Below, piece by piece: positions 1 to 8,174 of a stretch of DNA of 60,965 nt. Origin of the DNA: Nocardia lijiangensis NBRC 108240 (GTDB lineage Bacteria > Actinomycetota > Actinomycetes > Mycobacteriales > Mycobacteriaceae). The position numbers and the translations under genes are program-made. The stretch lies in assembly GCF_001613045.1 (NCBI RefSeq), contig NZ_BDBP01000065.1, positions 1 through 60,965 on the forward strand, written 5' to 3'. Every line of letters starts with the position of its first letter. Position 1 is the first letter of the stretch. The notes beneath the pieces are model-generated. The model saw nothing but the letters and a program-made list of their open reading frames with translations, ran no database searches and was not told where the DNA came from.

Positions 1-1204
1 CGGCAGGGGCGGCGGTCGAGGCAGCGGGCGGGAGCGGTGCGACGGCGCCGCCCGCGACACCGCGTTCCAGTCGTTCCAGGCGCTGGAGGGTGGCGGATTC
101 GGTGTCGGAGACCGAGGGCAGCAGCATGCGTGCGCAGACGACCTCGAGCAGCAGCCGCGGCGCGGTGGCGCCACGCATCTCGCCGAGACCCTCGTGCAGC
201 AGTTCGGCGTAGCGGGTCAGGGTGGCCGGGCCGGTGCGCTGGGCCTGGTCGCGCATGCGGTCGAGCACGTCGCCCGGCCCGGAGACCAGGCCGCGGTCGG
301 CGGCGTCGGGCACCGCGCGCAACAGGATCAGATCGCGGAAGCGCTCCAGCAGGTCGACGGCGAAACGGCGCGGATCGTGCCCTGCCTCCATGACGGTGTC
401 CACGGTGCCGAACAGCGCGGCGCCGTCGGCGGCGGCCAGCGCCTCCACCGCGTCGTCGATGAGCGCGACGTCGGTGACGCCGAGCAACGCGACCGCGCGG
501 TTGTAGGTGACGCCCTCCGGGCCCGCGCCCGCGAGCAGCTGGTCGAGCACGCTGAGACTGTCGCGCGGGGAACCGCCGCCCGCGCGAATCACCAACGGGT
601 ACACCGCTTCTTCGACCGGAACGTTTTCCTGTTCGCAGATCTTGCCGAGCAGCCCGCGCATCGTCGCGGGCGGCAGCAGCCGGAACGGATAGTGGTGGGT
701 GCGCGAGCGGATGGTCGGCAGCACCTTGTCGGGCTCGGTGGTGGCGAAGATGAAGATCAGGTGGGCGGGCGGCTCCTCGACGATCTTGAGCAGCGCGTTG
801 AAGCCCGCGGTGGTGACCATGTGCGCCTCGTCGACGATGAAGACGCGGTACCGGGATTCGGCGGGGGCATAGAAGGCGCGGTCGCGCAGCTCGCGGGTGT
901 CGTCGACGCCGCCGTGGCTCGCGGCGTCGAGTTCGATCACGTCGAGATTGCCCGGGCCGCCCGGCCCGAGCGCGACGCAGGACGGGCAGACGCCGCACGG
1001 TCGCGAGGTCGGGCCCTGCACGCAGTTCAGCGAGCGCGCGAGGATGCGCGCCGACGAGGTCTTGCCACAGCCGCGCGGACCGGAGAACAGATAGGCATGA
1101 CTGATCCGTCCGGTGTCGAGCGCGATGCTCAGCGGGTCGGTGACGTGCTCCTGACCCACCACCTCTGCGAACGTTGCCGGTCGGTACTTCCGGTACAGAG
1201 CCAC
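1..1204 (-). CDS. dnaX: DNA polymerase III subunit gamma/tau, 3' end cut by window
   Basis: This is the clamp-loader ATPase that loads the beta clamp on DNA. The reading frame opens at a GTG (1204-1202) and runs off the window after about 401 codons, so the tau-specific tail is missing. It begins MALYRKYRP and carries the Walker A motif GPRGCGKTS at residues 42-50. A four-Cys zinc module follows at C61, C70, C73 and C76, then a VDEAH Walker B motif and an ATTEPDKV sensor region. All are standard for DnaX. An aminotransferase gene and ffs lie further upstream on the same strand, an arrangement known from M. tuberculosis (Rv3721c/Rv3722c), although here about 14 kb of other genes separates them. 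No frameshift is visible in the part present. Confidence 0.97.
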   Translation of the reverse strand, partial: MALYRKYRPATFAEVVGQEHVTDPLSIALDTGRISHAYLFSGPRGCGKTSSARILARSLNCVQGPTSRPCGVCPSCVALGPGGPGNLDVIELDAASHGGVDDTRELRDRAFYAPAESRYRVFIVDEAHMVTTAGFNALLKIVEEPPAHLIFIFATTEPDKVLPTIRSRTHHYPFRLLPPATMRGLLGKICEQENVPVEEAVYPLVIRAGGGSPRDSLSVLDQLLAGAGPEGVTYNRAVALLGVTDVALIDDAVEALAAADGAALFGTVDTVMEAGHDPRRFAVDLLERFRDLILLRAVPDAADRGLVSGPGDVLDRMRDQAQRTGPATLTRYAELLHEGLGEMRGATAPRLLLEVVCARMLLPSVSDTESATLQRLERLERGVAGGAVAPLPPAASTAAPA

Positions 1205-1686
1205 GGCCAGAGGTTACCGGCGACCACCGACAAAGCGGGCGGCGACCGGGGACTCGCGCCCGCGGGCCACCGCGCCGCTCACAGAGGACCGCGCAATTCC
1301 CATGAAATGTGACGTACATCACATCATTCTGCGAGACTTGTTCCGCCTCTTCGTTCCTCTCGCGAAACGGCAACACGGCAGCAATCATGGATCGACGCAT
1401 AGTCACGCCCCGGCCGGATCCGGCCGTTCGACTTTCTTGCCTGCGGAGATTCCGACTCACTCCCCGATTCGACCCCTTTTTACCGAGATAACGAATAGGT
1501 CAATCCGAGTGACAGTTACCGGCGGCGCTGGCTACCGTGGCTATTGGCAACTTCGGTAGCCAAACCTTCATCAGGTTGGTGACCCCGGCCGGTCCCTCAT
1601 CCCGACCGGGGCACAACCTGAAAAATCTCCCGGCCCAAGGGCGACATCGCCGAACTCCCACCGCGTATATCGGAGGAACGCTTTCC
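1205..1686. other. Divergent intergenic region between dnaX and a hypothetical gene
   Basis: About 480 bases with no convincing gene. It is less GC-rich than its flanks between roughly 1300 and 1560 and contains a perfect CRP-type palindrome (separate entry). The short open frames here have no ribosome site or recognisable protein sequence. Promoters for dnaX and for the rightward gene at 1687 must lie here. Confidence 0.6.
1308..1323. promoter_or_regulatory. CRP/FNR-type binding site, TGTGA-N6-TCACA
   Basis: The sequence TGTGACGTACATCACA is an exact match to the cAMP receptor protein consensus, which actinobacterial CRP proteins such as Rv3676 also use. It lies 104 bases upstream of the dnaX start and about 365 bases upstream of the rightward gene, so either could be the target. 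Binding is inferred from sequence only. Confidence 0.6.
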
Positions 1687-2511
1687 GTGACGTCGTGTGA
1701 CGACATCGCCGCCGCCTGGCTCTCCAATACCGACTTCGCGGGCGATCGAGCAGCCGTCGGACTGCTCAGCCGCGCCATCAGCCCCCAGGAATTCGCGCTC
1801 AAGCGCGATTCCCTTCCGGTGACGGCCGCCGCCGATCCCGCGACCGCCTCGGCCATCCTCGAGCTGCTCGAACGCGGGCAGGTGCCGACCATGGCCGCAA
1901 TCCGCACCCTCACCGCGCAGAACGAGATGCGCCGTGAGGCCGAGCGCATCGAACGACTCGGCCGCCGCGCCCAGCGCAGCATCGACGACTTCGGCCGTGC
2001 GCTCGCGCGACTCGCGCACGAGCACTGGATGACGCACGGCATCGGCCCCACCCGCCGCGATGTCCTCTCCTCGGAACCGGTGACGACCCTGATCCAGGAA
2101 CGCATCGGCGTGGTCGCACCCAACGCGGTCAAACACCTGTGGCTGATCGAACGGGCCCAGCGCGCGGGCTGGATCGCGTCCAACGCGAATCCGCAATCCC
2201 TCTGCGCGGCAAGGCGTTTCCATGCCGGCAAGTACGGCAACCGGGTCTCGCTGCGACCGGTCAACGCGATCGGGACGCTGGTCACCGGATATCTCGCCGC
2301 GCACCTGGCCGAGCACGGCCGTCCGCCGCGCTGGTCCAGCCTCGCCCACGAGCTGCGCGACGACCGCGGGCGCCGCGTCTTCCATGACACCGCCGACGCG
2401 CGGGCGCAGGAACAGTGGCTGATCACGGCCGAATGGGTGGCCATGGAGGACGATCTGCCGACCCCCGGCCGCCGCGGGCGCCGCGCGCTGGCGCGCAAGA
2501 ACCGCGGCTGA
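1687..2511 (+). CDS. Conserved hypothetical protein (274 aa)
   Basis: I do not recognise this protein. The GTG start at 1687 is preferred over the upstream ATG at 1537 because GGAGG at 1672-1676 is correctly spaced and the extra N-terminal segment is low-quality sequence. The protein is soluble and strongly helical. A segment near residues 75-110 is rich in Arg and Glu and could be a coiled coil. The central and C-terminal parts have the look of helix-turn-helix or winged-helix pieces (TRRDVLSS, WSSLAHELRDDRGRRVF), and the C-terminus is basic. No signal peptide or membrane segment is visible. A DNA-binding role is only a guess. Confidence 0.7.
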   Translation: MTSCDDIAAAWLSNTDFAGDRAAVGLLSRAISPQEFALKRDSLPVTAAADPATASAILELLERGQVPTMAAIRTLTAQNEMRREAERIERLGRRAQRSIDDFGRALARLAHEHWMTHGIGPTRRDVLSSEPVTTLIQERIGVVAPNAVKHLWLIERAQRAGWIASNANPQSLCAARRFHAGKYGNRVSLRPVNAIGTLVTGYLAAHLAEHGRPPRWSSLAHELRDDRGRRVFHDTADARAQEQWLITAEWVAMEDDLPTPGRRGRRALARKNRG

Positions 2512-2548
2512 GCGACTTCCCATAACCGTTTGCCTGCCCTCGACATTC

Positions 2549-2585
2549 GTGAGTTAACGGCGTTACGCTAACCGCGTTAACTCAC
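2549..2585. promoter_or_regulatory. Nested palindromic operator for the MMPL-TetR operon
   Basis: An 11-bp perfect inverted repeat (GTGAGTTAACG at 2549-2559, CGTTAACTCAC at 2575-2585) encloses a second palindrome, GTTACGCTAAC (2562-2572). It ends directly at the ribosome site of the MMPL gene. TetR repressors usually bind such sites next to the genes they control, so the TetR encoded at 4849 is the likely ligand. Confidence 0.75.
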
Positions 2586-2599
2586 GGAGGGGAGCAGCG

Positions 2600-4852
2600 A
2601 TGCTCTATCGGATCGCACAACTGACCACGCGATACCCGCGCACGATTCTGATCACCGCGCTGGCGTTGGTGATCGGATGCGGACTGTTCGGAGCCACTGC
2701 TGCCGCGCACCTGAAATCCGGCGGATTCACCTCGGACAATGCGGAATCCTCGCAGGTCAACCACCTTCTCTCGAAGAATTTCAGCGGCGGAGGATCCCCC
2801 AATTTCGTCCTGCTGGTGAGCGCCGAGGAGGGCGTCGACAGCCCCGCCGCGCGCACCACCGGTCTCCGGCTCGTCGATACTCTGCGCGCCCGCCCCGACG
2901 TGACCGCCGTGCAGTCCTACTGGACCACCCCGCCGCCGTTCTCGACCGCGTTGCGCAGCACCGACGGCGGGTCGAGCGCGCTGATCGCCGTCTTCCTCAC
3001 CGGCAGCGAGACCGAGGTGCAGGTAACCGCGGGCGAACTCACCGAACAGCTCACCGGCACCGCCGACGGCGTGACCGTGCGCCAGGGCGGCATCGCCGCG
3101 ATCTATCACGACGTCAACGAGCAGACCACCCGCGACCTGACCCTCGCCGAGAGCGTCGCGGTGCCGCTGTCGATGATCGTGCTCATCCTGGTGTTCGGCA
3201 GTCTGGTCGCGGCGTCCCTGCCGCTGGCCGTCGGCCTCTTCGCGATCGCCGCGACCATGGCCATCCTGCGGTTGTTCACGCTCGTCACCGACGTGTCCAT
3301 CTACGCGCTGAACATGACGACCGCGCTCGGTCTGGCCCTGGCGATCGACTACAGCCTGTTCATCGTCAGCCGATACCGCGAGGAACTGGGCAACGGCCTC
3401 GACCCGACGGCGGCCACCATCCGCGCCGTGCAGACCGCGGGCCGCACGGTGCTGTTCTCCGCGCTCACCGTCGCGCTGTCGCTGGCCGCGCTGAGCGTGT
3501 TCAATCTGTACTTCCTGAAGTCCTTCGCCTACGCGGGCGTCGCGGTGGTCGCGGCCGCCGCCGCGGCGGCGATCCTGATCCTGCCCGCCGCGCTGGTGCT
3601 GCTCGGGTACCGCGTCAACGCGCTCGATCTGCGCGTTCCGCTGCGGCGACTGTTCCGCCGTCCAGCGCCGACCGGGCCGGTGCCGCCGGAACAGTCCGGC
3701 TGGTACCGGCTGGTCACGGTGGTGATGCGGCGCGCGCTGCCGGTGACCGTGGTGATCGTCGCGCTGCTGCTGTTCCTCGGCGCGCCGTTCCTGTCGGTGA
3801 AGTTCGGCTATCCCGACGACCGCGTGCTGCCCACCTCCTCGACCAGCAGGCAGGTCGGCGACGAGCTGCGCGAGCACTACCCGCAGGCCGATCCCGGCGC
3901 GACCACCACGATCGTGCTGGACGGCTACACCGGCGACACCGCCGCGGTGGGCGCCTACGCCACGCGACTGTCCGAGCTGCCGAACGTGCCCGCGGTGCTG
4001 TCCAGCGCAGGCACCTTCGTGAACGGGGCGCGGGTGGGGTTCGCGCCGCCCGGCATGGCCAACGACACGGGGACCTTCCTCACCGTCGTCAGCCACGTCG
4101 ACCCCTTCTCCCCCGACGGTGAACGTCAGCTGCGCGCGATCAAGGCGGTGCAGGCGCCCACGCCCGCGCTGTACGGCGGTGCGGCCGCGATCAACGCGGA
4201 TTCGCTTGCCGCGCTGGGCGATCGGCTGCCTTTGGCGGTCGCGCTCATCGTGCTCGCCACCTTCGTCGTGCTGTTCCTGTTCACCGGAAGCGTCGTGCTG
4301 CCGATCAAGGCCTTGGCGCTCAACACCCTGTCGCTCGCGGCCGCGTTCGGCGCGATGGTGTGGGTGTTCCAAGAAGGACACCTGTCGAATCTGCTCGGCT
4401 TCACCGCGGTCGGCTACATGGTGCCGACCATGCCGATCCTGATGTTCTGCCTGGCCTTCGGGTTGTCCATGGACTACGAGGTGTTCCTGCTCTCGCGGAT
4501 CCGCGAGGAGTGGCTGCGCACCCACGACAACACCCGCGCGGTCGCCGTCGGCGTGGCCAGGACCGGCCGGATCTTCACCGCCGCCGCGGTGCTGATGGCT
4601 ATCGTGTTGGGCGCGATGGTTACCTCGAAGGTCTCGTTCATGCAGCTGATGGGTCTGGGCCTGACCCTGACCGTGCTCGTCGACGCGACGATCATCCGCG
4701 CTCTGCTCGCGCCCGCGCTGATGCGCATGCTCGGCTCGGCCAACTGGTGGGCGCCGAAACCCCTTGCCCGGCTGCACGAACGGATCGGCCTCACCGAGGA
4801 CGCCGAGCAACCCGCCGTCGCACGGCAACCGGAGCACGCGGGACGTTCATGA
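2600..4852 (+). CDS. MMPL/RND-family transporter
   Basis: A 750-residue inner-membrane transporter of the MMPL branch of the RND superfamily, which uses the proton gradient to export lipids or hydrophobic compounds. It shows the expected two-fold layout: one membrane helix (about residues 15-35), an extracytoplasmic domain, a six-helix bundle with the motif ALAIDYSLFIVSRYREE, then a second copy with LSMDYEVFLLSRIREEW. The ATG at 2600 follows the strong site GGAGGGGAG. The stop overlaps the TetR start by four bases (ATGA), indicating an operon and translational coupling. It is shorter than the mycobacterial MmpL lipid exporters and resembles the drug or lipid MMPLs that come with a TetR partner. 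The substrate is unknown. Confidence 0.93.
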   Translation: MLYRIAQLTTRYPRTILITALALVIGCGLFGATAAAHLKSGGFTSDNAESSQVNHLLSKNFSGGGSPNFVLLVSAEEGVDSPAARTTGLRLVDTLRARPDVTAVQSYWTTPPPFSTALRSTDGGSSALIAVFLTGSETEVQVTAGELTEQLTGTADGVTVRQGGIAAIYHDVNEQTTRDLTLAESVAVPLSMIVLILVFGSLVAASLPLAVGLFAIAATMAILRLFTLVTDVSIYALNMTTALGLALAIDYSLFIVSRYREELGNGLDPTAATIRAVQTAGRTVLFSALTVALSLAALSVFNLYFLKSFAYAGVAVVAAAAAAAILILPAALVLLGYRVNALDLRVPLRRLFRRPAPTGPVPPEQSGWYRLVTVVMRRALPVTVVIVALLLFLGAPFLSVKFGYPDDRVLPTSSTSRQVGDELREHYPQADPGATTTIVLDGYTGDTAAVGAYATRLSELPNVPAVLSSAGTFVNGARVGFAPPGMANDTGTFLTVVSHVDPFSPDGERQLRAIKAVQAPTPALYGGAAAINADSLAALGDRLPLAVALIVLATFVVLFLFTGSVVLPIKALALNTLSLAAAFGAMVWVFQEGHLSNLLGFTAVGYMVPTMPILMFCLAFGLSMDYEVFLLSRIREEWLRTHDNTRAVAVGVARTGRIFTAAAVLMAIVLGAMVTSKVSFMQLMGLGLTLTVLVDATIIRALLAPALMRMLGSANWWAPKPLARLHERIGLTEDAEQPAVARQPEHAGRS

Positions 4853-5538
4853 CCCTTCACCGTCGACCTCGATCACCGCGCGGCTCCGGCGCCCAGTTGC
4901 GTACCGAGATACTCACCGCCACAGCGGAATTGCTCGCACGCACCGGCCGGGCCGACGCGGTGTCGATTCGCGAGGTGAGCAAGCTGGTCGGGGTGAGCGC
5001 GCCCTCGATCTACCGGCACTTCGCCGACAAGGACGAGCTGATCGAGGCGTCGGTGGCCAAGGCGTTCGAGGATCTGGCCGAGGCGCTGCGCGAGGCGACC
5101 GACCCCACCGTGTCGCCGATGAACCGGCTGCGCGACCAAGGCCTCGCCTACGTGCGCTTCGCACTGGAGCACCCCGAGCAGTACCGGGTGGCGACCGGGC
5201 CCACCGAGAGCGGCGGCGCGGTGGACCAGGTGCTCAGCAGCGGCGCGTTCCAGCACTTCGCAGCCACCGTGCGCGACTGCATGACGGAGGGCACGATCGC
5301 ACCGGGCGACCCGCTGCCGATCGTGCTCGATATGTGGACGGTCGCGCACGGCGTCGCGTCGGTGCTGATCGCCAAGCCCCATCTGCCGTGGGGCGATCAC
5401 GAGCAGTTCGCCGATCGCATCATGAGCGCCGCCTGCCTCGGGCACACGGTGCTGAACATGATCGGCGGGACGCCGAGCCCCGACGAGATCGATACCTGGC
5501 TGGACGAAAATCTCCCGCAGTGGCGGAAGACCTCGTGA
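4849..5538 (+). CDS. TetR/AcrR-family transcriptional regulator
   Basis: A 229-residue repressor. The N-terminal DNA-binding domain spans about residues 15-65 and includes the motif VSIREVSKLVGVSAPSIYRHF followed by DKDELI, typical of TetR. The rest is a ligand-binding helical domain that I cannot assign to a ligand. Its ATG overlaps the MMPL stop codon (ATGA), so it is co-transcribed with the transporter. The nested palindrome at 2549-2585 is the likely operator, making this a self-regulated, substrate-induced exporter unit (inference). Confidence 0.93.
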   Translation: MTLHRRPRSPRGSGAQLRTEILTATAELLARTGRADAVSIREVSKLVGVSAPSIYRHFADKDELIEASVAKAFEDLAEALREATDPTVSPMNRLRDQGLAYVRFALEHPEQYRVATGPTESGGAVDQVLSSGAFQHFAATVRDCMTEGTIAPGDPLPIVLDMWTVAHGVASVLIAKPHLPWGDHEQFADRIMSAACLGHTVLNMIGGTPSPDEIDTWLDENLPQWRKTS

Positions 5539-5589
5539 GCATTCGGTAACTTCTTCGCGACGCACGACCGCGGAGAAGGAGTAACCGCC

Positions 5590-6891
5590 ATGCCACCCAC
5601 CATCGACCCCGCGGCCACCGCCTGGCTGCTCGGCAGCACCGCGCTGGTGCTGCTGATGACGCCCGGTCTGGCCATCTTCTACGGCGGCATGGTGCGCTCC
5701 ACCGGCGTGCTCAACATGCTGATGATGAGCTTCATCGCCATCCCGCTCGTCACCGTGACCTGGCTGTTGTTCGGCTACAGCCTGGCCTTCGGGCCCGACG
5801 CGGGCGGCGGCTTGATCGGCACGCTCGAGCACGTCGGCCTGGCGGGCATCGACCCGACCACCGTGCGCGGCACGGTGCCGGAACTGCTCTACGCCACCTT
5901 CCAGCTCACCTTCGCCATTCTGACCGCGGCGCTGGTCAGCGGCGCGATCGCCGACCGGGCCAAGTTCTCCGGCTGGATGGTGTTCGTGCCGCTGTGGACG
6001 CTGGCCGTGTACGTGCCGATCGCGCACTGGGTGTGGGGACCGGACGGCTGGCTGGCCAAATTCGGCGCGCTGGACTACGCGGGCGGCCTGGTGGTCGAGA
6101 TCGCCTCCGGCGCCTCCGCACTGGCGCTGGCGCTGGTGCTCGGCCCGCGCATCGGCTTCAAAGTGGACGCGATGCGACCGCACAACCTGCCGTTCGTCCT
6201 GCTCGGCGCGGGCCTGCTGTGGTTCGGCTGGTTCGGCTTCAACGCGGGCTCGTCGCTGAGCGCCAACGGCCTCGCCGCCGCGGTCTTCCTGAACACGCTG
6301 GTCGCGGGCTGCCTCGGCATGCTCGGCTGGCTCGCGGTGGAGCGCGTGCGCGACGGACATCCGACCACCTTCGGCGCCGCGTCCGGCGTCGTCGCCGGTC
6401 TGGTGGCGATCACTCCGTCCTGCGGATACGTCGACACCCTCGGCGCGGTCGTCGTCGGGCTCGCGGCGGGCACGGTGTGTTCGTTCGCGGTCGGCTGGAA
6501 GTTCAAGGCCAATTACGACGACTCCCTCGACGTGGTCGGCGTGCACTTCGTCGGCGGCGTGGTCGGCACAGTGCTCATCGGCCTGCTCGCCAGCCAGGTG
6601 ATGACCGGCGGCGTGGAGGGTCTGCTGTACGGCGGCGGGCTCACCCAGCTCGGCAAGCAGTTGCTCGGCGCGGTGGTGGTCGCGGCCTACGCCTTCGGCG
6701 TCTCGTTCGTTCTCGGCAAGGGCATCGACAAGTTCGTCGGCTTCCGGGTCAGCAAGGAGGACGAGACCGCGGGCATCGACTTCGCACAGCACGCGGAGAC
6801 CGCGTACGCCGAAGGGGTGCACGGGCATTCGCCGCGCGGGCATTTCGGCATCGGCGGCGGGCACACGCCGCACGATCGGGACGAGCCTTAG
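5590..6891 (+). CDS. amt: Ammonium transporter (Amt/MEP/Rh family)
   Basis: A 433-residue membrane channel for ammonium uptake with the usual eleven hydrophobic segments. Recognisable parts are TPGLAIFYGGMVR at residues 24-36, SGAIADRAKFSGW, WFGWFGFNAGSSL and VGVHFVGGVVGT. The start follows GGAGAAGGAG. The twin-histidine pore pair is altered. The second His is present (H319), but the first is Glu170 in GGLVVEIASG, where E. coli AmtB has His168. The same His-to-Glu change is known in yeast Mep1 and Mep3. No glnB/glnK gene is adjacent, unlike the usual amt-glnB arrangement. The C-terminal tail is His- and Gly-rich. Confidence 0.95.
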   Translation: MPPTIDPAATAWLLGSTALVLLMTPGLAIFYGGMVRSTGVLNMLMMSFIAIPLVTVTWLLFGYSLAFGPDAGGGLIGTLEHVGLAGIDPTTVRGTVPELLYATFQLTFAILTAALVSGAIADRAKFSGWMVFVPLWTLAVYVPIAHWVWGPDGWLAKFGALDYAGGLVVEIASGASALALALVLGPRIGFKVDAMRPHNLPFVLLGAGLLWFGWFGFNAGSSLSANGLAAAVFLNTLVAGCLGMLGWLAVERVRDGHPTTFGAASGVVAGLVAITPSCGYVDTLGAVVVGLAAGTVCSFAVGWKFKANYDDSLDVVGVHFVGGVVGTVLIGLLASQVMTGGVEGLLYGGGLTQLGKQLLGAVVVAAYAFGVSFVLGKGIDKFVGFRVSKEDETAGIDFAQHAETAYAEGVHGHSPRGHFGIGGGHTPHDRDEP

Positions 6892-6899
6892 GCCGGCCG

Positions 6900-6982
6900 A
6901 CGACCGAAGGTCACCGTCATCCGCCAGGCCGACCGAATCGACCTGCAGTCGATCGGTCTGGGGGCTGGGGACCTTCGGTCGT
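6900..6982. terminator. Nested hairpin between convergent genes
   Basis: ACGACCGAAGGTC (6900-6912) pairs perfectly with GACCTTCGGTCGT (6970-6982). Inside lies a second imperfect hairpin (6931-6942 with 6948-6958). The structure sits between the converging amt and metallopeptidase genes and probably stops transcription from both sides. It has no clear U-tract. Confidence 0.55.
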
Positions 6983-6994
6983 GCGACCGGCGGC

Positions 6995-8173
6995 TCAGGA
7001 CACCGCGTCGGCCGAGGCCGCCCAGGCGTTGCACTTCTGGACCCGGTTGTTCCGGTAGCCGTACTCGTACCAGAGACCGTAGTTCTGCTTCGATCCGTGG
7101 TCGCGTGCGTCACCCGGGTTGTCACCGCGCGTGTAGTTGTCCTGTACCGCGCGCTCGCCCTCCGCCCCGGAGACCGAACCGACATAAGCGGATGAGCCGA
7201 TGAACATCCCGCCGAAACACTGCGCGCCCAGCTCCAGGCGGCGCGACAACTCGAGGCCACGCGCGCTACGCGGTCCCGCGTTGTATCGCTCCTCGTGCGT
7301 CCGTTTCGAAATGCCGGTGATCGCCTCCACGTGGTGGCCGTACTCGTGCGCGAACACCATCAGGTAGATGATCCAGTTGTCCCCGTACAAGTTGGTCTGG
7401 ATCTTGTCCATCGGCATATAGATGGTGTTGTTCATCGAGCAGTAGAACGCCGCGTAGTTTCCGCCCGAGCTGGTACACGGCGAGACCGCATCGACGCCCC
7501 TGACCGGGACGCTGATGTTCGGCGGCGAGAACGGCAGGTTCTCGTAGTCGAGCAGTCCTTTCCACATCTGCCCGAGGCACGTGGAGGCGGACTGGAAGAA
7601 TGCTTGGGCCGCAGCCACGTTCGGAGCCCAGCGCGAGAACGCGCAGTGGATGTTGTTGAGTCCCGTGTCGGCGTGCGCGAACAGCGGATGATCACCGAGC
7701 TTCGCGACCGGTTGCGGCCCAGCGGGTCTGGTCGGCGTGGCCGTGGTGGTGCGGACCGGACTGCTGGCCCTGGTGGTCGGACGCGCCGCCGAGGTGGTCG
7801 TCGCCGCCGCGGAGGAGGACGGGATCGTCGGCGTATAGGTGTAGCTGGGCGTGTACGCCGTTGTCCTGCGGTCGTTCTCGCTCTCGCTGCTCGCCACCGC
7901 GATCGCCGCGGCAATGAGCGAGCCGACCATGAGGAAGATTCCGAGCACCCCCAGCACCGCACCTGCTCCGCCGCCCCCGCGCCGCGGCGGCGGATAGGGA
8001 CGTCCGTAGCCCGGCGGCCCGTACGGCGGAACGGCATAACCCGGCGGCGGCCCGTAGGGCGCCGGAGCGTGACCTGGGTACGGGTAACCCGGCGGCGGAT
8101 ACCCGGGCGGCGGTCCGTATCCGGGCGGCGGGTAGTGCGGCTGGTGGCCGTAGCCGTAAGGCGGGGTGGTCAT
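6995..8173 (-). CDS. Neutral zinc metallopeptidase, membrane-anchored (second of tandem pair)
   Basis: A 392-residue protein with three parts. Residues 1-65 are a Pro/Gly/Tyr-rich cytoplasmic tail built on PPGYG repeats. One membrane helix follows at about 71-92. An extracytoplasmic domain comes after a Ser/Thr linker. The protease domain carries the zinc-binding motif HEYGHH beginning at H276, as in the neutral zinc metallopeptidase family (YpfJ type). Two conserved Cys pairs suggest disulfides outside the cell. It starts one base after the stop of its paralogue at 8175-9317, so the two form an operon. Substrate unknown. The Pro-rich tail resembles those of actinobacterial septal or envelope proteins. 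Confidence 0.88.
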   Translation of the reverse strand: MTTPPYGYGHQPHYPPPGYGPPPGYPPPGYPYPGHAPAPYGPPPGYAVPPYGPPGYGRPYPPPRRGGGGAGAVLGVLGIFLMVGSLIAAAIAVASSESENDRRTTAYTPSYTYTPTIPSSSAAATTTSAARPTTRASSPVRTTTATPTRPAGPQPVAKLGDHPLFAHADTGLNNIHCAFSRWAPNVAAAQAFFQSASTCLGQMWKGLLDYENLPFSPPNISVPVRGVDAVSPCTSSGGNYAAFYCSMNNTIYMPMDKIQTNLYGDNWIIYLMVFAHEYGHHVEAITGISKRTHEERYNAGPRSARGLELSRRLELGAQCFGGMFIGSSAYVGSVSGAEGERAVQDNYTRGDNPGDARDHGSKQNYGLWYEYGYRNNRVQKCNAWAASADAVS

Positions 8174-8174
8174 C

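Noticed and set aside
1302..1559. Short frames downstream of the dnaX promoter
   Set aside because: They overlap the CRP-type site, have no ribosome sites and give no recognisable protein.
2582..4837. A 751-codon open frame antisense to the first MMPL gene
   Set aside because: Its protein is a His/Gln/Arg/Gly-rich composition typical of reading GC-rich coding DNA backwards, without domains, and the opposite strand is a clear transporter.
4873..7260. A 795-codon open frame antisense to the TetR and amt genes
   Set aside because: Same low-quality Arg/Gln/His composition, spanning two real genes and the terminator between them.
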